A stretch of 64,000 nucleotides of DNA. Source: Marinomonas sp. KMM3893. Lineage in GTDB: Bacteria > Pseudomonadota > Gammaproteobacteria > Pseudomonadales > Marinomonadaceae. This document shows, piece after piece, positions 27,315 through 36,766 of the stretch. How positions within the stretch are numbered: position 1 is the first letter of the stretch; each line of letters starts with the position of its first letter. A program made the translations under genes and the position numbers. Location: assembly GCF_004352855.1 (NCBI RefSeq), contig NZ_SJSC01000005.1:219695-283694 (forward strand), in the 5' to 3' direction. The notes beneath the pieces were generated by a model. It ran no database searches. It was not told where the DNA came from and was given only the letters and a program-made list of their open reading frames with translations.

Positions 27315-27968
27315 ATGTCCTTACGCATTAACGATACCGTTCCAAATTTAGAACTCGAAACAGATCAAGGCACCTTTAAGCTTCACGATTGGATTGGTGA
27401 CAGCTGGGCCATTTTATTCAGCCACCCAAAAGATTTTACGCCTGTGTGTACGACAGAGTTTGGCGCCGTGTCTCAATTGTCTGCTGAATGGGAAAAACGC
27501 GGTACTAAAGTAATTGGCTTGTCTGTTGATGGCGTGGCAGAACACAAAGAATGGAAAAAAGACATTGAGTCTTTTTCTGGTGCCAAAGCCAGCTTTCCGA
27601 TCATCGCAGATGAATCCTTAACGGTGTCAAAAGCGCTTGATATGCTACCAGCCGATGCTTACTTGCCCGATGGTCGCACCGCGGCAAACTCAGCCAGCGT
27701 ACGCGTGGTGTTTATCATTAGTCCAGATAAAAAGTTGCAATTATCCATGACTTACCCAATGTCTGTGGGTCGTAATTTTGCCGAAGTGTTGCGTGCACTG
27801 GATGCTCTACAAGCGAGCTATGGCGTACCGATTGCCATGCCAGCCAACTGGACCGTTGGAGAAGATGTTATCGTGGCTCTGTCCTTAAATGACGAACAGG
27901 CCAAAGAAAAATTCGGCGAAGTAAACGCGGTACTGCCTTACCTTCGTATGGCGAAAATGCCCTCTTAG
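27315..27968 (+). CDS. 1-Cys peroxiredoxin (Prx6 type)
   Basis: 217 residues from ATG 27315, which follows AGGAG; an overlapping GTG three bases earlier is less likely. The peroxidatic Cys45 is in DFTPVCTTEFG. No other cysteine is visible, and the C-terminal extension (YGVPIAMPANWTVGED) is that of Prx6-type enzymes, which reduce hydroperoxides with an external thiol. It sits downstream of fisR but 179 bases away with its own Shine-Dalgarno, so it is probably transcribed separately. Co-location with sulfide oxidation may reflect protection from reactive sulfur or oxygen species, which is inference. Confidence 0.92.
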   Translation: MSLRINDTVPNLELETDQGTFKLHDWIGDSWAILFSHPKDFTPVCTTEFGAVSQLSAEWEKRGTKVIGLSVDGVAEHKEWKKDIESFSGAKASFPIIADESLTVSKALDMLPADAYLPDGRTAANSASVRVVFIISPDKKLQLSMTYPMSVGRNFAEVLRALDALQASYGVPIAMPANWTVGEDVIVALSLNDEQAKEKFGEVNAVLPYLRMAKMPS

Positions 27969-28004
27969 TCTCAAAAACTAAGACGCAATTCACCAAACGC
28001 TACG

Positions 28005-28037
28005 AAAACCAGATCAGTTGCCTGCTCTGGTTTTTTT
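28005..28037 (+). terminator. Rho-independent terminator after the peroxiredoxin gene
   Basis: AAAACCAGA (28005-28013) pairs with TCTGGTTTT (28026-28034), followed by more T, giving a run of seven. Confidence 0.85.
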
Positions 28038-28316
28038 ATTCTCAACACCCCTCTTTGAAATTTAATGTCTCTCACTAAAGCGCACAATAACAAAACAAAA
28101 CCCAACACCAAAATGGGGCAAGCCCCCCTCTCACAGCAAACGCACCCTGCCTCTGGCCTAGCGCGGCTACCTAAAAACTCTATTTTAGTGCAGCGACGTA
28201 AAATACAAATGGTATTAATCAAATTTATGCGCATCATTAAATATAAAAAATTGTAGATTCACAAAATTTAAGCAATTGTGTAGTTGACATAACAAATATT
28301 ACACAAAGGGTAAATT
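28038..28316 (+). other. Leader region of the TRAP operon, no gene seen
   Basis: Together with the terminator this makes a 348-base gap. It becomes very AT-rich after about 28200. A 63-codon reading frame at 28065-28256 has no ribosome binding site and a composition unlike a protein, so I do not call it. The stretch TTGACA-rich just before 28290 (TAGTTGACATAACAAATATT) could hold a -35 box for the transporter gene at 28317. Confidence 0.4.
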
Positions 28317-29318
28317 ATGAGAAACTCCATCAAAAGTTCACTACTCACTTTCAGTGCAATTTCTATCGCACTGGCCGCAAACCAAACCTTAGCATTGGAA
28401 ATCAAACTGGCGGACGTATTGCCAGAGTCCCATAGCTGGAATGTGGCAGCAAAAGGATTTGCCGAAGACGTTAAAAATCAAACCAACAGCCGCGTTACTA
28501 TCAAGCTCTACCCGAGTGGCCAATTAGGCAATGAAAACACCCTAGTTGAAGGCCTGCAAATTGGCAGCATTCAAGCCGGTATCATTGGCTGTGGTTCATT
28601 CCAGCCGGTTGAACCAAAATTTGGTATTTCAGAACTCCCTTATGCTTGGCCGGATCGTCAAGCCGCTTATGCTGCCTATGACGGCAAGCTTGGTGATCGC
28701 TTAGAAAACCTTGCTCTCAAGCACAATATTAAAATCGTGTCTTGGTGGGAAAATGGCTTTCGTCATATCACCAATAATCGAGCACCGATTAACACGCCTA
28801 ACGACCTAGATGGCTTAAAAATCCGCGTTACCCCAGACAAGATGCGACTCGATGCCTTTATTGGCTTAGGCGCCAGCCCTGCACCTCTTGCATTTGGTGA
28901 GCTGTATTCCGCTCTTCAACAGGGCGTATTCGATGCTCAAGAAAATCCACTGGCTATTATTTACTCCTCCTCTTTCTATGAAGTCCAAAAGTACGTTTCA
29001 TTAACTGGCCACGTTTGGTCTCCTGCTTGTTTGGCTTTTTCCCAATACACTTGGAAGCGTATGTCTGATGAAGATCAGGTAACGGTGCAGAAACTAGCCG
29101 ATAAATGGCGTGATAAACAGCGAGTTATGACCCAGAACGACGACTCCAAATTGATTAAGAAACTAGAAGATCAAGGCATGGTTATTAATACGGTAAATAC
29201 TGCGCCTTTTGCCGCCGCGGTTGCCCCTGTTTGGAAGAAATACGAACCCATTCTAGGCAAGGACATGATCGACTTAGTCAAACAATACGCCGCAGCAGAA
29301 CAAACATCTGGAGAGTAA
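28317..29318 (+). CDS. TRAP transporter solute-binding protein (DctP family)
   Basis: 333 residues. The signal peptide is MRNSIKSS plus a hydrophobic stretch, with cleavage after about residue 26 (TLALA). DctP features follow: KLYPSGQLGNE, and RVTPDKMRLDAFIGLGASPAPLAFGELYSALQQGVFDAQENP, in which an Arg normally binds a substrate carboxylate. It captures an organic acid in the periplasm for the DctQ and DctM proteins encoded next. GGGTAA precedes the ATG. The neighbouring catabolic genes suggest a carboxylated, possibly ureido- or keto-type substrate. Confidence 0.93.
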   Translation: MRNSIKSSLLTFSAISIALAANQTLALEIKLADVLPESHSWNVAAKGFAEDVKNQTNSRVTIKLYPSGQLGNENTLVEGLQIGSIQAGIIGCGSFQPVEPKFGISELPYAWPDRQAAYAAYDGKLGDRLENLALKHNIKIVSWWENGFRHITNNRAPINTPNDLDGLKIRVTPDKMRLDAFIGLGASPAPLAFGELYSALQQGVFDAQENPLAIIYSSSFYEVQKYVSLTGHVWSPACLAFSQYTWKRMSDEDQVTVQKLADKWRDKQRVMTQNDDSKLIKKLEDQGMVINTVNTAPFAAAVAPVWKKYEPILGKDMIDLVKQYAAAEQTSGE

Positions 29319-29321
29319 AAA

Positions 29322-29786
29322 ATGCTGCGCCTTTTAATCAAACTTAACCTTTATCTTTCCGCTGTCGGGGTGGCCATTATGGCCTCCCTGATCGCCTGGA
29401 TCGTTTTTATGCGCTTCTTTGCTGGCGTCACACCGCACTGGGCAGAGGAGCTTCCTCAGTTCCTATTAATTTGGGTCGCTATGACGGGGGCTGTTTGGTG
29501 CAGTAAAAACAACTCTCACCTGTCGGCTGGCATTTTGGCTCTGTGGCTAAAAAACCAAAAAATAACCCGACTACTTCACCGTCTGGTAGATGTGCTGATT
29601 ATTGCGGCGATGGTCTTATTAACCAAATCGGGCTGGGATCTTACCTTGCTGACGATAAATCAACACACCCCTGCAATGCAGTGGCCAGTCGGACTGCTGT
29701 ATCTCAGTGTGCCTGTGAGCTGTACTTTTATTGGCCTTGTTCACATTGCAACCTTATGTGCAAGTTGGAGATCTTCCCATGAGTAG
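29322..29786 (+). CDS. TRAP transporter small permease (DctQ family)
   Basis: 154 residues with four predicted membrane helices and the DctQ pattern FFAGVTPHWAEELPQFLLIWVAMTGAVWCSKNNSH. It begins three bases after the binding-protein stop and overlaps the large-permease gene by eight bases. It forms the membrane complex with DctM that drives sodium-coupled uptake. Confidence 0.92.
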   Translation: MLRLLIKLNLYLSAVGVAIMASLIAWIVFMRFFAGVTPHWAEELPQFLLIWVAMTGAVWCSKNNSHLSAGILALWLKNQKITRLLHRLVDVLIIAAMVLLTKSGWDLTLLTINQHTPAMQWPVGLLYLSVPVSCTFIGLVHIATLCASWRSSHE

Positions 29787-31062
29787 TGGCGCTTTATCAC
29801 TATTAGCAATTTTTGCTGTCTGTTTAATTATTGACGTACCTATCCTATTTAGCCTGCTCATTGCGGCTTTAGGGTACTTATTATTTTTTGATGCGGCGCC
29901 CATGATGGTCGCAGCACAACAATATGTGGCTGGCATGCATAGCTTCACATTGCTGGCGATTCCTCTGTTTGTTTTTGCTGCCCAGCTGATGAACCGAGCA
30001 GGGCTCACGGTCCGCATTATTAATTTATGCATGGCGATCGTTGGGAACAAACCAGGTGGCTTAGCCGTGGTTGCCGTGCTGGCTTGTATGCTCTTTGGCG
30101 CCTTATCAGGCTCTGGAGTGGCGGACGTTGTCGCCATCGGCAGTATGCTATTACCTGCGATGAAAAAAGAAGGCTACGCCCCTGGTTTCAGCGCGGCCTT
30201 GGTCGGCACGTCAAGTTCGTTAGGGACGGTTATTCCCCCTAGTATCGTGATGATCATTTATGGCACCACGGCCAATGCGTCCATCGGCAAACTTTTTATG
30301 GGCGGTATTATTCCTGGAATACTATTGGCAACAGGGCTCATTATTGTTGCTGTGTATTTATCCAAGAAAAACGGCTGGTCTGGCGGTAAACGCTTTTCCA
30401 GAATGGAGCAACTGATCGCATTACGTGATGCTATTCCAGCGCTTATCGTGCCGGTATTGATAATCGGTGGTATTAGACTGGGGATTTTCACACCAACCGA
30501 AGCCGCCATTTCTGCCATTGTTTATGCATTGATTTTGGGCTTTTTCATTTACCGTTGCTTGGATCTAAACGCGCTATGGGATTCACTAAAGGAAACCGCA
30601 GAAACCAGCGCGGCCATTTTGTTGATTATCGCTGCGGCGGGGTTATTCGCTTGGTGTTTAAGTTATGAAGCGGTTCCTCAAGCGGTTGCTGCATTAATAG
30701 CGGATCTAACAAGCAGTAAATACAGTGTTTTACTTTTATTGATGGCTGTCATATTAGTTCTTGGTACTTTCATGGAAAGTATTGCCATCATTATTATTAT
30801 CACACCGATTGTTTTACCTTTATTACAAACCTACAACATCGATCTAATACATTTTGGTGTTTTATTAACCATAAACCTCGCCATTGGGGCAAACACACCA
30901 CCGCTTGGTATTGATCTAATGGCCTCTTGTCGCATTGCAGGAATAAAAACATCTGAGGCATTCCGTCCATTATTATTAATGCTAGCGTCTATGGTCATGG
31001 TACTTATATTATTAATCTTTGTGCCTGAAATTGTTCTCTACCTACCGAATTTAATGGAGTAA
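29779..31062 (+). CDS. TRAP transporter large permease (DctM family)
   Basis: 427 residues from ATG 29779 (MSSGALSLLAIF), which has GGAG eight bases upstream and lies inside the end of dctQ; a longer frame to 29731 would overlap dctQ much further. It has about twelve membrane segments. DctM motifs include ALSGSGVADVVAIGSMLLPAM, GTSSSLGTVIPPSIVMIIYG and LTINLAIGANTPPLGIDLM. It is the channel subunit that uses the sodium gradient to import the bound organic acid. Confidence 0.93.
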   Translation: MSSGALSLLAIFAVCLIIDVPILFSLLIAALGYLLFFDAAPMMVAAQQYVAGMHSFTLLAIPLFVFAAQLMNRAGLTVRIINLCMAIVGNKPGGLAVVAVLACMLFGALSGSGVADVVAIGSMLLPAMKKEGYAPGFSAALVGTSSSLGTVIPPSIVMIIYGTTANASIGKLFMGGIIPGILLATGLIIVAVYLSKKNGWSGGKRFSRMEQLIALRDAIPALIVPVLIIGGIRLGIFTPTEAAISAIVYALILGFFIYRCLDLNALWDSLKETAETSAAILLIIAAAGLFAWCLSYEAVPQAVAALIADLTSSKYSVLLLLMAVILVLGTFMESIAIIIIITPIVLPLLQTYNIDLIHFGVLLTINLAIGANTPPLGIDLMASCRIAGIKTSEAFRPLLLMLASMVMVLILLIFVPEIVLYLPNLME

Positions 31063-31065
31063 CGC

Positions 31066-31773
31066 ATGACTATTTCAAGCTCAAACACCATTGATTCTTG
31101 GCTGTTTATTGCAGGGGATGACCTTGATGCGATTGAAAAGGCGGCCAAAGCGTCGCCAACCGTCATCGTCATCGATTTGGAAGAGTTCACCGCAAAAGAA
31201 AACAAAATTCTTGCTTGTGAGCAATTCCAACAAGCGGTGACTCTCTGCCAACAAAACGAGGTCGCTTGTGCCATTCGCATCGACGCGTTATCAAATGGAG
31301 GGGCCGAACAACTCTTGTTGCTCGGCCACACCAAGCCTTATGCTCTCTTTCTTCCACAAGTAGAAACATCCGAACAATTGTTGCTACTCACTGACGCAAT
31401 GACGCAGTGCGGCTTGGCAAATACTCCTATTGTGCCCACCATCGAAAGCCATGCTGGGATAACAAATCTCGAGGCGATCATGTCTTGCCCTGCGAACATC
31501 TTGGCAGCTTTGCTAGGCACTGGGGATTTATCGACATCCTTGGGGTTATCAAAAGAGCCAATGAGAATGGAAATGATGAGACCTCAGCGCGAAACCTTTC
31601 TAGCGACTTGTTTACAACATTCTATTATCGCCATTGATGGGCCTTGGCCTGATTTAACCGAAAGTCAAAAAAACAAATCTGACTATGAAAAAGATTTGGC
31701 TTTCTCTTATCAATCAGGTTTTCGCTCAAAGTGCATAATAGACAGAAAGCAAATACCTAAATTAGAAACTTAG
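31066..31773 (+). CDS. HpcH/HpaI aldolase / citrate-lyase-beta-like protein
   Basis: 235 residues, shorter than typical CitE-like proteins (about 280-300). It starts four bases after the TRAP permease stop. TIM-barrel phosphoenolpyruvate-binding-type motifs are present: VIVIDLEEF early, PTIESHAGI with the metal-ligand Glu, and LLGTGDLSTSLG with the second acidic ligand. The substrate-binding arginine often seen in ARIDAL is AIRIDAL here. Such enzymes cleave or form C-C bonds of acyl-CoA or keto-acid substrates. Being co-transcribed with the transporter it probably acts on a downstream metabolite of the cargo. Exact reaction unknown. Confidence 0.75.
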   Translation: MTISSSNTIDSWLFIAGDDLDAIEKAAKASPTVIVIDLEEFTAKENKILACEQFQQAVTLCQQNEVACAIRIDALSNGGAEQLLLLGHTKPYALFLPQVETSEQLLLLTDAMTQCGLANTPIVPTIESHAGITNLEAIMSCPANILAALLGTGDLSTSLGLSKEPMRMEMMRPQRETFLATCLQHSIIAIDGPWPDLTESQKNKSDYEKDLAFSYQSGFRSKCIIDRKQIPKLET

Positions 31774-32048
31774 AAAGACTTCTAAAAAGACACAAAACAA
31801 AACACCAATACATTTTCACTCTTTAAATTCAATTAATGAGAGAAGGGACTCGTGCGTTTTAAATTCACATAAAATCGAATTATACGCCCTATTAAATTTG
31901 CAAAATTGACGAACAGGCAAGTAAAGATAAATATGATGCAGATGATTTTTATCACGCCTTATTCATTATTTAAATGCTGATTTTACAACGATGACCTTTA
32001 TCTCTGTGTTTGGACTCAAGCACGAATTAAAAAATTCTGGAGAAAGCC

Positions 32049-33776
32049 ATGTCTCATGCAACACAAGATAAACAAACACAAGTACGCAACGGCGGACAAA
32101 TTCTAGTTGAGCAACTTAAAATGCAAGGTGCACGACGCATTTTTATGGTCGCTGGCGAAAGCTACCTACCCTGCATCGATGCATTTAATGAGCACACAGA
32201 CAGCATCCAAGCCGTCACTTGTCGTCAAGAAAGTGGCGCAGCTTATATGGCAGAAGCCTACGGCAAGCTTACCGGTGAACCTGGAATCTGCTTTGTTACC
32301 CGTGGTCCAGGGGCAACAAATGCATCGGTTGGTGTGCATACCGCGTATCAAGATTCTACGCCATTAATTTTATTTGTTGGCCAAGTAGGCAATGACTTTG
32401 TCGAACGCGAAGCCTTCCAAGAAATCGACTACCGCCGCATGTTCGGCGAAATGACTAAGTGGGTGGCGCAAATCGACTCTATCGACCGCATCCCAGAATA
32501 CGTTACTCGTGCTTGGAATGTAGCCACCAGCGGCAGACCTGGCCCTGTTGTTTTAGCCCTACCTGAAGACGTCTTGTGGGATCAATCTGTTGTGGCCAAT
32601 GTCGCCCCGATGGCGCCACTACAAAGCTATGTAAATTCACAGCAAATGCAGGATTTACAAACACGCTTAGAGGCGGCTGAACGTCCTTTTCTTTTGATTG
32701 GCGGCAGCGGTTGGAGCACCACAGCCACAGCACAAGTGGCTGAGTTTGCGAAACGATTCGACCTACCCGTTGGCGTCGCATGGCGCCGCTTAGAATGTTA
32801 TGACCAGCACGACGAGCAATTTGTCGGCCATGTTGGCTGGTCGATGACAGAAGAATTGCGTCAACAATTGAAAAACAGCGACCTCATCCTTGCCGTTGGA
32901 ACCCGCATTGGCGAAGCCAGCAGTGAAGGCTATTCATGGATCGAATCGCCTCAACCAAAGCAAACCTTTATTCATGTTTACCCTGACCCTGAAGAATTGG
33001 GCCGAGTGTATCGCCCAGACCTTGCTATTAATGCCAGTGTGTGCGGTTTTGCCTCTATGCTCGCGGAGCTAACACCCACTCAAGCTGCTCGTTGGGCAAG
33101 TCTACGTCAGCAAGCACGCCAAGCCTATCTGGCGTCGTTAACCCCGCTTAGTTCCCCTGGTTCGTTAAGCCTCGACAAGGTTTCTTGCACAGTCAATGAA
33201 GTATTAGGCGGGCGTGGCTGTGTGACGGTGGGTGCCGGTAACTATGCACTTTATCCCCATCGTTACATGCAATTCTCTGGTCATGGTAGCTCTCTAGCCT
33301 CCACTGTCGGCACCATGGGCTACGGTTTGCCTGCCGCCATCAGTTATAAATTTGAATACCCAAATGAGCCGTCTATCTGCTACGCCGGTGATGGTTGCTT
33401 TCAAATGAATTTACAAGAGTTGGCTGTGGCGATGCAGTACAAGTTGGGCATTGTCATCTTGGTGTTCAACAACGGTATGTGGGGGACGATTCGTGCCCAC
33501 CAAGAAAGAGAGTTCCCTGGTCGTGAAATTGCCCTCACTTTCGCCAACCCTGAGTTTTCTCATCTGATTGAAGCCTACGGAGGCAAAGGTGCCATAGTCA
33601 CGAAAGACACTGAGTTTGAACAGGCTTTCCGTGATGCGCTGTCTTTTGCTGAAACAGAAAAGCTGCCCGCCATTATTGAGCTCAGATACGACTCAAATGG
33701 CATTGCACCAGGCCAATTGCTTAGCTCAATACGTGAGCAAGCGCTGAGCGATCAAGCTAAGTCAACTAACGCTTAA
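32049..33776 (+). CDS. ThDP-dependent enzyme, acetolactate-synthase-like
   Basis: 575 residues. Three-domain ThDP architecture: the Pyr domain has the catalytic Glu in VTCRQESGAAYMAEAYG, a central domain follows, and the PP domain carries the cofactor motif GDGCFQMN followed about 25 residues later by NN (LVFNNGMWG). It is not obviously IlvB, glyoxylate carboligase, oxalyl-CoA decarboxylase or sulfoacetaldehyde acetyltransferase; the region TFANPEFSHLIEAYGGKG is of the generic type. It could decarboxylate a 2-oxo acid to an aldehyde, the substrate for the ALDH two genes on. GGAG lies before ATG 32049. It leads a second transcription unit 275 bases after the aldolase-like gene. Confidence 0.82.
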   Translation: MSHATQDKQTQVRNGGQILVEQLKMQGARRIFMVAGESYLPCIDAFNEHTDSIQAVTCRQESGAAYMAEAYGKLTGEPGICFVTRGPGATNASVGVHTAYQDSTPLILFVGQVGNDFVEREAFQEIDYRRMFGEMTKWVAQIDSIDRIPEYVTRAWNVATSGRPGPVVLALPEDVLWDQSVVANVAPMAPLQSYVNSQQMQDLQTRLEAAERPFLLIGGSGWSTTATAQVAEFAKRFDLPVGVAWRRLECYDQHDEQFVGHVGWSMTEELRQQLKNSDLILAVGTRIGEASSEGYSWIESPQPKQTFIHVYPDPEELGRVYRPDLAINASVCGFASMLAELTPTQAARWASLRQQARQAYLASLTPLSSPGSLSLDKVSCTVNEVLGGRGCVTVGAGNYALYPHRYMQFSGHGSSLASTVGTMGYGLPAAISYKFEYPNEPSICYAGDGCFQMNLQELAVAMQYKLGIVILVFNNGMWGTIRAHQEREFPGREIALTFANPEFSHLIEAYGGKGAIVTKDTEFEQAFRDALSFAETEKLPAIIELRYDSNGIAPGQLLSSIREQALSDQAKSTNA

Positions 33777-33808
33777 CCCTAATTTAACGATTGAAAGAGA
33801 GAACAACG

Positions 33809-35050
33809 ATGACGCAATCTCCTATGAAAGTGAATGGCTCTCGCCTATGGCAATCTTTAATGGATCTCGCAAAAATTGGCGCAACACCTCTAGGTGGCAA
33901 CTGTCGACTGGCGCTAACTGACGAAGACAAAGCTGGGCGCGACTTAGTAATCCGCTGGTTCCGTGACGAAGGCATGAGCATTCGAATTGATCAAATTGGC
34001 AATATTTTTGCCCGTCGCGAAGGTCGCCAAGCGGACTTAGCCCCTGTTATGTGTGGCAGCCACATTGACACCCAACCGACTGGGGGGCGATTTGATGGTA
34101 ACTATGGTGTCTTAGCGGGATTAGAAGTCATTCGAACCCTTAACGAGCAAAAAATCACCACAGATCACCCTATTGATGTCGCCATCTGGACAAACGAAGA
34201 AGGGTCACGTTTCGTCCCTGTGATGATGGGTTCTGGTGTATTTTCCAACACCTTAACACTCGAAGAAGCCTTATCGGCTCAAGACAAAGCCGGCATGAGT
34301 GTACGCGACGAGCTAAAACGCATTAATTACGCGGGCAGTGAAGCGGTTGGCGGTTACGATGTAAAAGCCTATTTTGAAGCTCACATTGAACAAGGCCCTG
34401 TACTCGACACCGAAAACCTACCGGTTGGCGTGGTGACAGGTGCCCTCGGCCTGTATTGGTATGACGTTGTTGTGACAGGCCAAGAGTGTCATGCAGGTCC
34501 AAGCCCGATGTCTTACCGCCGAGATGCATTAAAAACCGCCTCACAACTTATTAATCGCATTCTCACCATTGCTGACTCTCGTCAGCCAGATGGCCGCGTG
34601 ACAGTGGGTGAGTTAGACATGCACCCTAACTCGCGTAATGTGGTGCCTGGTCGCGTGAAATTTACCGTAGACCTACGCCACAGTGACAAAGCAGAACTCG
34701 ATAAAATGCACGACGAGTTTGCAGCCTTATTGCTCGAAGAGAAAAAGGAAGGCATCGAGATCGCGTTAAAAGTGGTTCAAAAGATGCCACCCACTCATTT
34801 TAATGAAGACTGTATTAACCGTGTTCGTGACGCGGTCAATTCTCTAGCGCTGCCGCACATAGAAATGATCAGTGGCGCGGGCCATGATGCGGTTTATTTA
34901 AGTCGCACCATCCCAACGGCCATGATTTTTGTCCCTTGCATTGGGGGGATTAGCCATAACGAAATAGAAGACGCACGACCCGATGAATTAGAAGCTGGCG
35001 CCCATGTGTTGTTAAACGCTATGTTAGCGGAAGCTGGGGGCGCACTATGA
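33809..35050 (+). CDS. M20-family Zn hydrolase, N-carbamoyl-amino-acid/ureido hydrolase type
   Basis: 413 residues from ATG 33809 (GAAAGAGAG upstream); a TTG start at 33791 is unlikely. Dinuclear-metal M20 motifs typical of beta-ureidopropionase, allantoate amidohydrolase and L-carbamoylase are present: CGSHIDTQPTGGRFDGNYGV, WTNEEGSRF and, toward the end, SGAGHDAVYLSRTIPTAMIF. The dimerisation region HAGPSPMSYRRDAL is also conserved. It removes a carbamoyl group as CO2 and NH3. It overlaps the ALDH gene start by four bases. Substrate not determinable; the nearby ThDP enzyme and ALDH suggest a ureido or N-carbamoyl acid is being stripped of nitrogen. Confidence 0.85.
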   Translation: MTQSPMKVNGSRLWQSLMDLAKIGATPLGGNCRLALTDEDKAGRDLVIRWFRDEGMSIRIDQIGNIFARREGRQADLAPVMCGSHIDTQPTGGRFDGNYGVLAGLEVIRTLNEQKITTDHPIDVAIWTNEEGSRFVPVMMGSGVFSNTLTLEEALSAQDKAGMSVRDELKRINYAGSEAVGGYDVKAYFEAHIEQGPVLDTENLPVGVVTGALGLYWYDVVVTGQECHAGPSPMSYRRDALKTASQLINRILTIADSRQPDGRVTVGELDMHPNSRNVVPGRVKFTVDLRHSDKAELDKMHDEFAALLLEEKKEGIEIALKVVQKMPPTHFNEDCINRVRDAVNSLALPHIEMISGAGHDAVYLSRTIPTAMIFVPCIGGISHNEIEDARPDELEAGAHVLLNAMLAEAGGAL

Positions 35051-36543
35051 GCAAATTAACTCACCAAGATTGGCTAAAACGGCAAGACGCGCTCTCTTTT
35101 GAAGGGCGCGCTTGGATCAATGGCCACTACTGTGATGCGCAAGATCAACGCACTTTGCCATGCATCAACCCAGCGAATAAACAGACACTGACGCACATTG
35201 CCGATTGCAGTGAAAATGATGTAAACCGTGCCGTTTCAGGCGCCCGCGCGGCATTTAATCAAGGTGATTGGGCGCGCATATCGCCAAGCCAACGTCGTGT
35301 TGTACTTGAAAAGCTTGCAGATCTGATGGCCGAGCATGCGGAAGAATTGGCCTTACTGGAAAGCTTGGACATGGGCAAGACGGCAGCCGACGCGCTCGCC
35401 TTTGATGTTCCCGAAGCAATTCGCTGCTTTCGCTTCTACGCCGGTGCCATCGAGACCATTAATGATGAAGTACTGCCTACCGCTGAAAACGTCTTGGCCA
35501 CGGTAACGCGAGAGCCGTTAGGCGTGATTGCGGCGGTTGTGCCTTGGAACTTTCCCTTAATGATTACCAGCTGGAAAATTGCCCCCGCTCTTGCCACAGG
35601 CAACAGTGTGATCGTCAAACCTGCTGAACAATCGAGTTTAACGGCGATTCGTCTTGCTGCGCTGGCAGCAGAAGCTGGCCTGCCTGATGGCGTGTTACAA
35701 ATCGTGCCAGGCCAAGGCAAGGTAGCAGGACAAACCTTAGGCCTACACCCTGATGTAGACTGTTTGACCTTCACCGGGTCCACGCTGACTGGTAAACGCT
35801 TTATGGAGTATTCGGCACACTCTAACCTGAAACGAGTTTGGCTAGAGTGTGGTGGTAAATCGCCACAAATTATCTTTGATGATTATGAGAACCTAGAGCG
35901 CGCCGCCGCCACCGCAGCAGCGGCCATCTTTATTAATCAAGGTGAGGTCTGCATTGCCGCTTCGCGCCTGTATGTGCAAGATTCTATTTATGACCGCTTT
36001 TTGCCCTTACTGCTCGCAGAAGCAAAGAAATATCAACCTGGCAATCCCCTTAACCCTGACAATTTAGCAGGGGCAATCGTCGACCAATTGCAGTTTGAAC
36101 GTATTATTGCAGGCGTCGAAGAAGCCATTGCTGGCGGTGCGAAAGAGCTTACCCCTGCCCTGCGCTCAGAACTTCAAGAAGGCTGGTTCTTAAATCCCAC
36201 CATTCTTGAATGCAGCGATAATAGCAATTTGGTTATGCAAGAAGAACTGTTTGGGCCGGTACTCGGATTATGTCGATTTACCACAGAGGCGGAAGTCATT
36301 GCCCTTGCCAATGATTCTGACTATGGCTTAGGCGCAGGACTTTGGACCAACAACCTTGGCCGAGCCCATCGTGTTTCTCGAAAGCTTCAAGCAGGAATGA
36401 TCTGGGTGAACAGCTATGCTGATGGGGCTATCACAGTTCCTTTTGGGGGTAGAAAACAATCCGGTTTTGGTCGCGATAAGTCCATCCATGCTCTGGAAAA
36501 ATACACGGATCTAAAATCAACTTGGATTGATCTAAACGAATAA
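35047..36543 (+). CDS. Aldehyde dehydrogenase (PuuC/betaine-aldehyde type)
   Basis: 498 residues. VVPWNFPL (Asn), WLECGGKSPQ (Glu in the LE-GGK motif with Cys in place of Leu), and catalytic Cys in NQGEVCIAASR. The overall form is that of the gamma-glutamyl-gamma-aminobutyraldehyde dehydrogenase/PuuC and related broad NAD(P)+ enzymes. ATG lies within the stop of the hydrolase gene, so it belongs to this operon and not to the puu genes 10 kb away, although its product could serve both. It oxidises an aldehyde, probably the product of the ThDP enzyme. Confidence 0.85.
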   Translation: MSKLTHQDWLKRQDALSFEGRAWINGHYCDAQDQRTLPCINPANKQTLTHIADCSENDVNRAVSGARAAFNQGDWARISPSQRRVVLEKLADLMAEHAEELALLESLDMGKTAADALAFDVPEAIRCFRFYAGAIETINDEVLPTAENVLATVTREPLGVIAAVVPWNFPLMITSWKIAPALATGNSVIVKPAEQSSLTAIRLAALAAEAGLPDGVLQIVPGQGKVAGQTLGLHPDVDCLTFTGSTLTGKRFMEYSAHSNLKRVWLECGGKSPQIIFDDYENLERAAATAAAAIFINQGEVCIAASRLYVQDSIYDRFLPLLLAEAKKYQPGNPLNPDNLAGAIVDQLQFERIIAGVEEAIAGGAKELTPALRSELQEGWFLNPTILECSDNSNLVMQEELFGPVLGLCRFTTEAEVIALANDSDYGLGAGLWTNNLGRAHRVSRKLQAGMIWVNSYADGAITVPFGGRKQSGFGRDKSIHALEKYTDLKSTWIDLNE

Positions 36544-36766
36544 GTTTGGTTTGAAGCAACACCCAAAATAGAGCATTACTGGCCATTGTCGCAGCACTTT
36601 CTGTACTTAAAGAAGGTGCTGCGCAGGTAAAAAGGAGATGAAGAAAGCTCACTATAGTGCCCTACGCCACTAAACAGCACAAAATTTTCATCGCATGAAA
36701 TACCTTTCAAAAGAAATTAACTGTACTATGATCAGTTAATTTTTCAGCTCCATAGGCGGATAAACT

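Noticed and set aside
28065..28256. 63-codon plus-strand frame
   Set aside because: No ribosome binding site, begins next to a terminator, and has a Lys/Gln/Thr-rich translation without pattern.
28317..31062. TauKLM taurine TRAP transporter
   Set aside because: It is TRAP type, but it is coupled to a lyase gene and far from tpa/safD. Nothing in the binding protein points to a sulfonate.
32049..33776. Sulfoacetaldehyde acetyltransferase (Xsc) for the taurine pathway
   Set aside because: The N-terminal and cofactor regions do not resemble Xsc, no pta is beside it, and it is 7 kb from the taurine locus, clustered with other genes.
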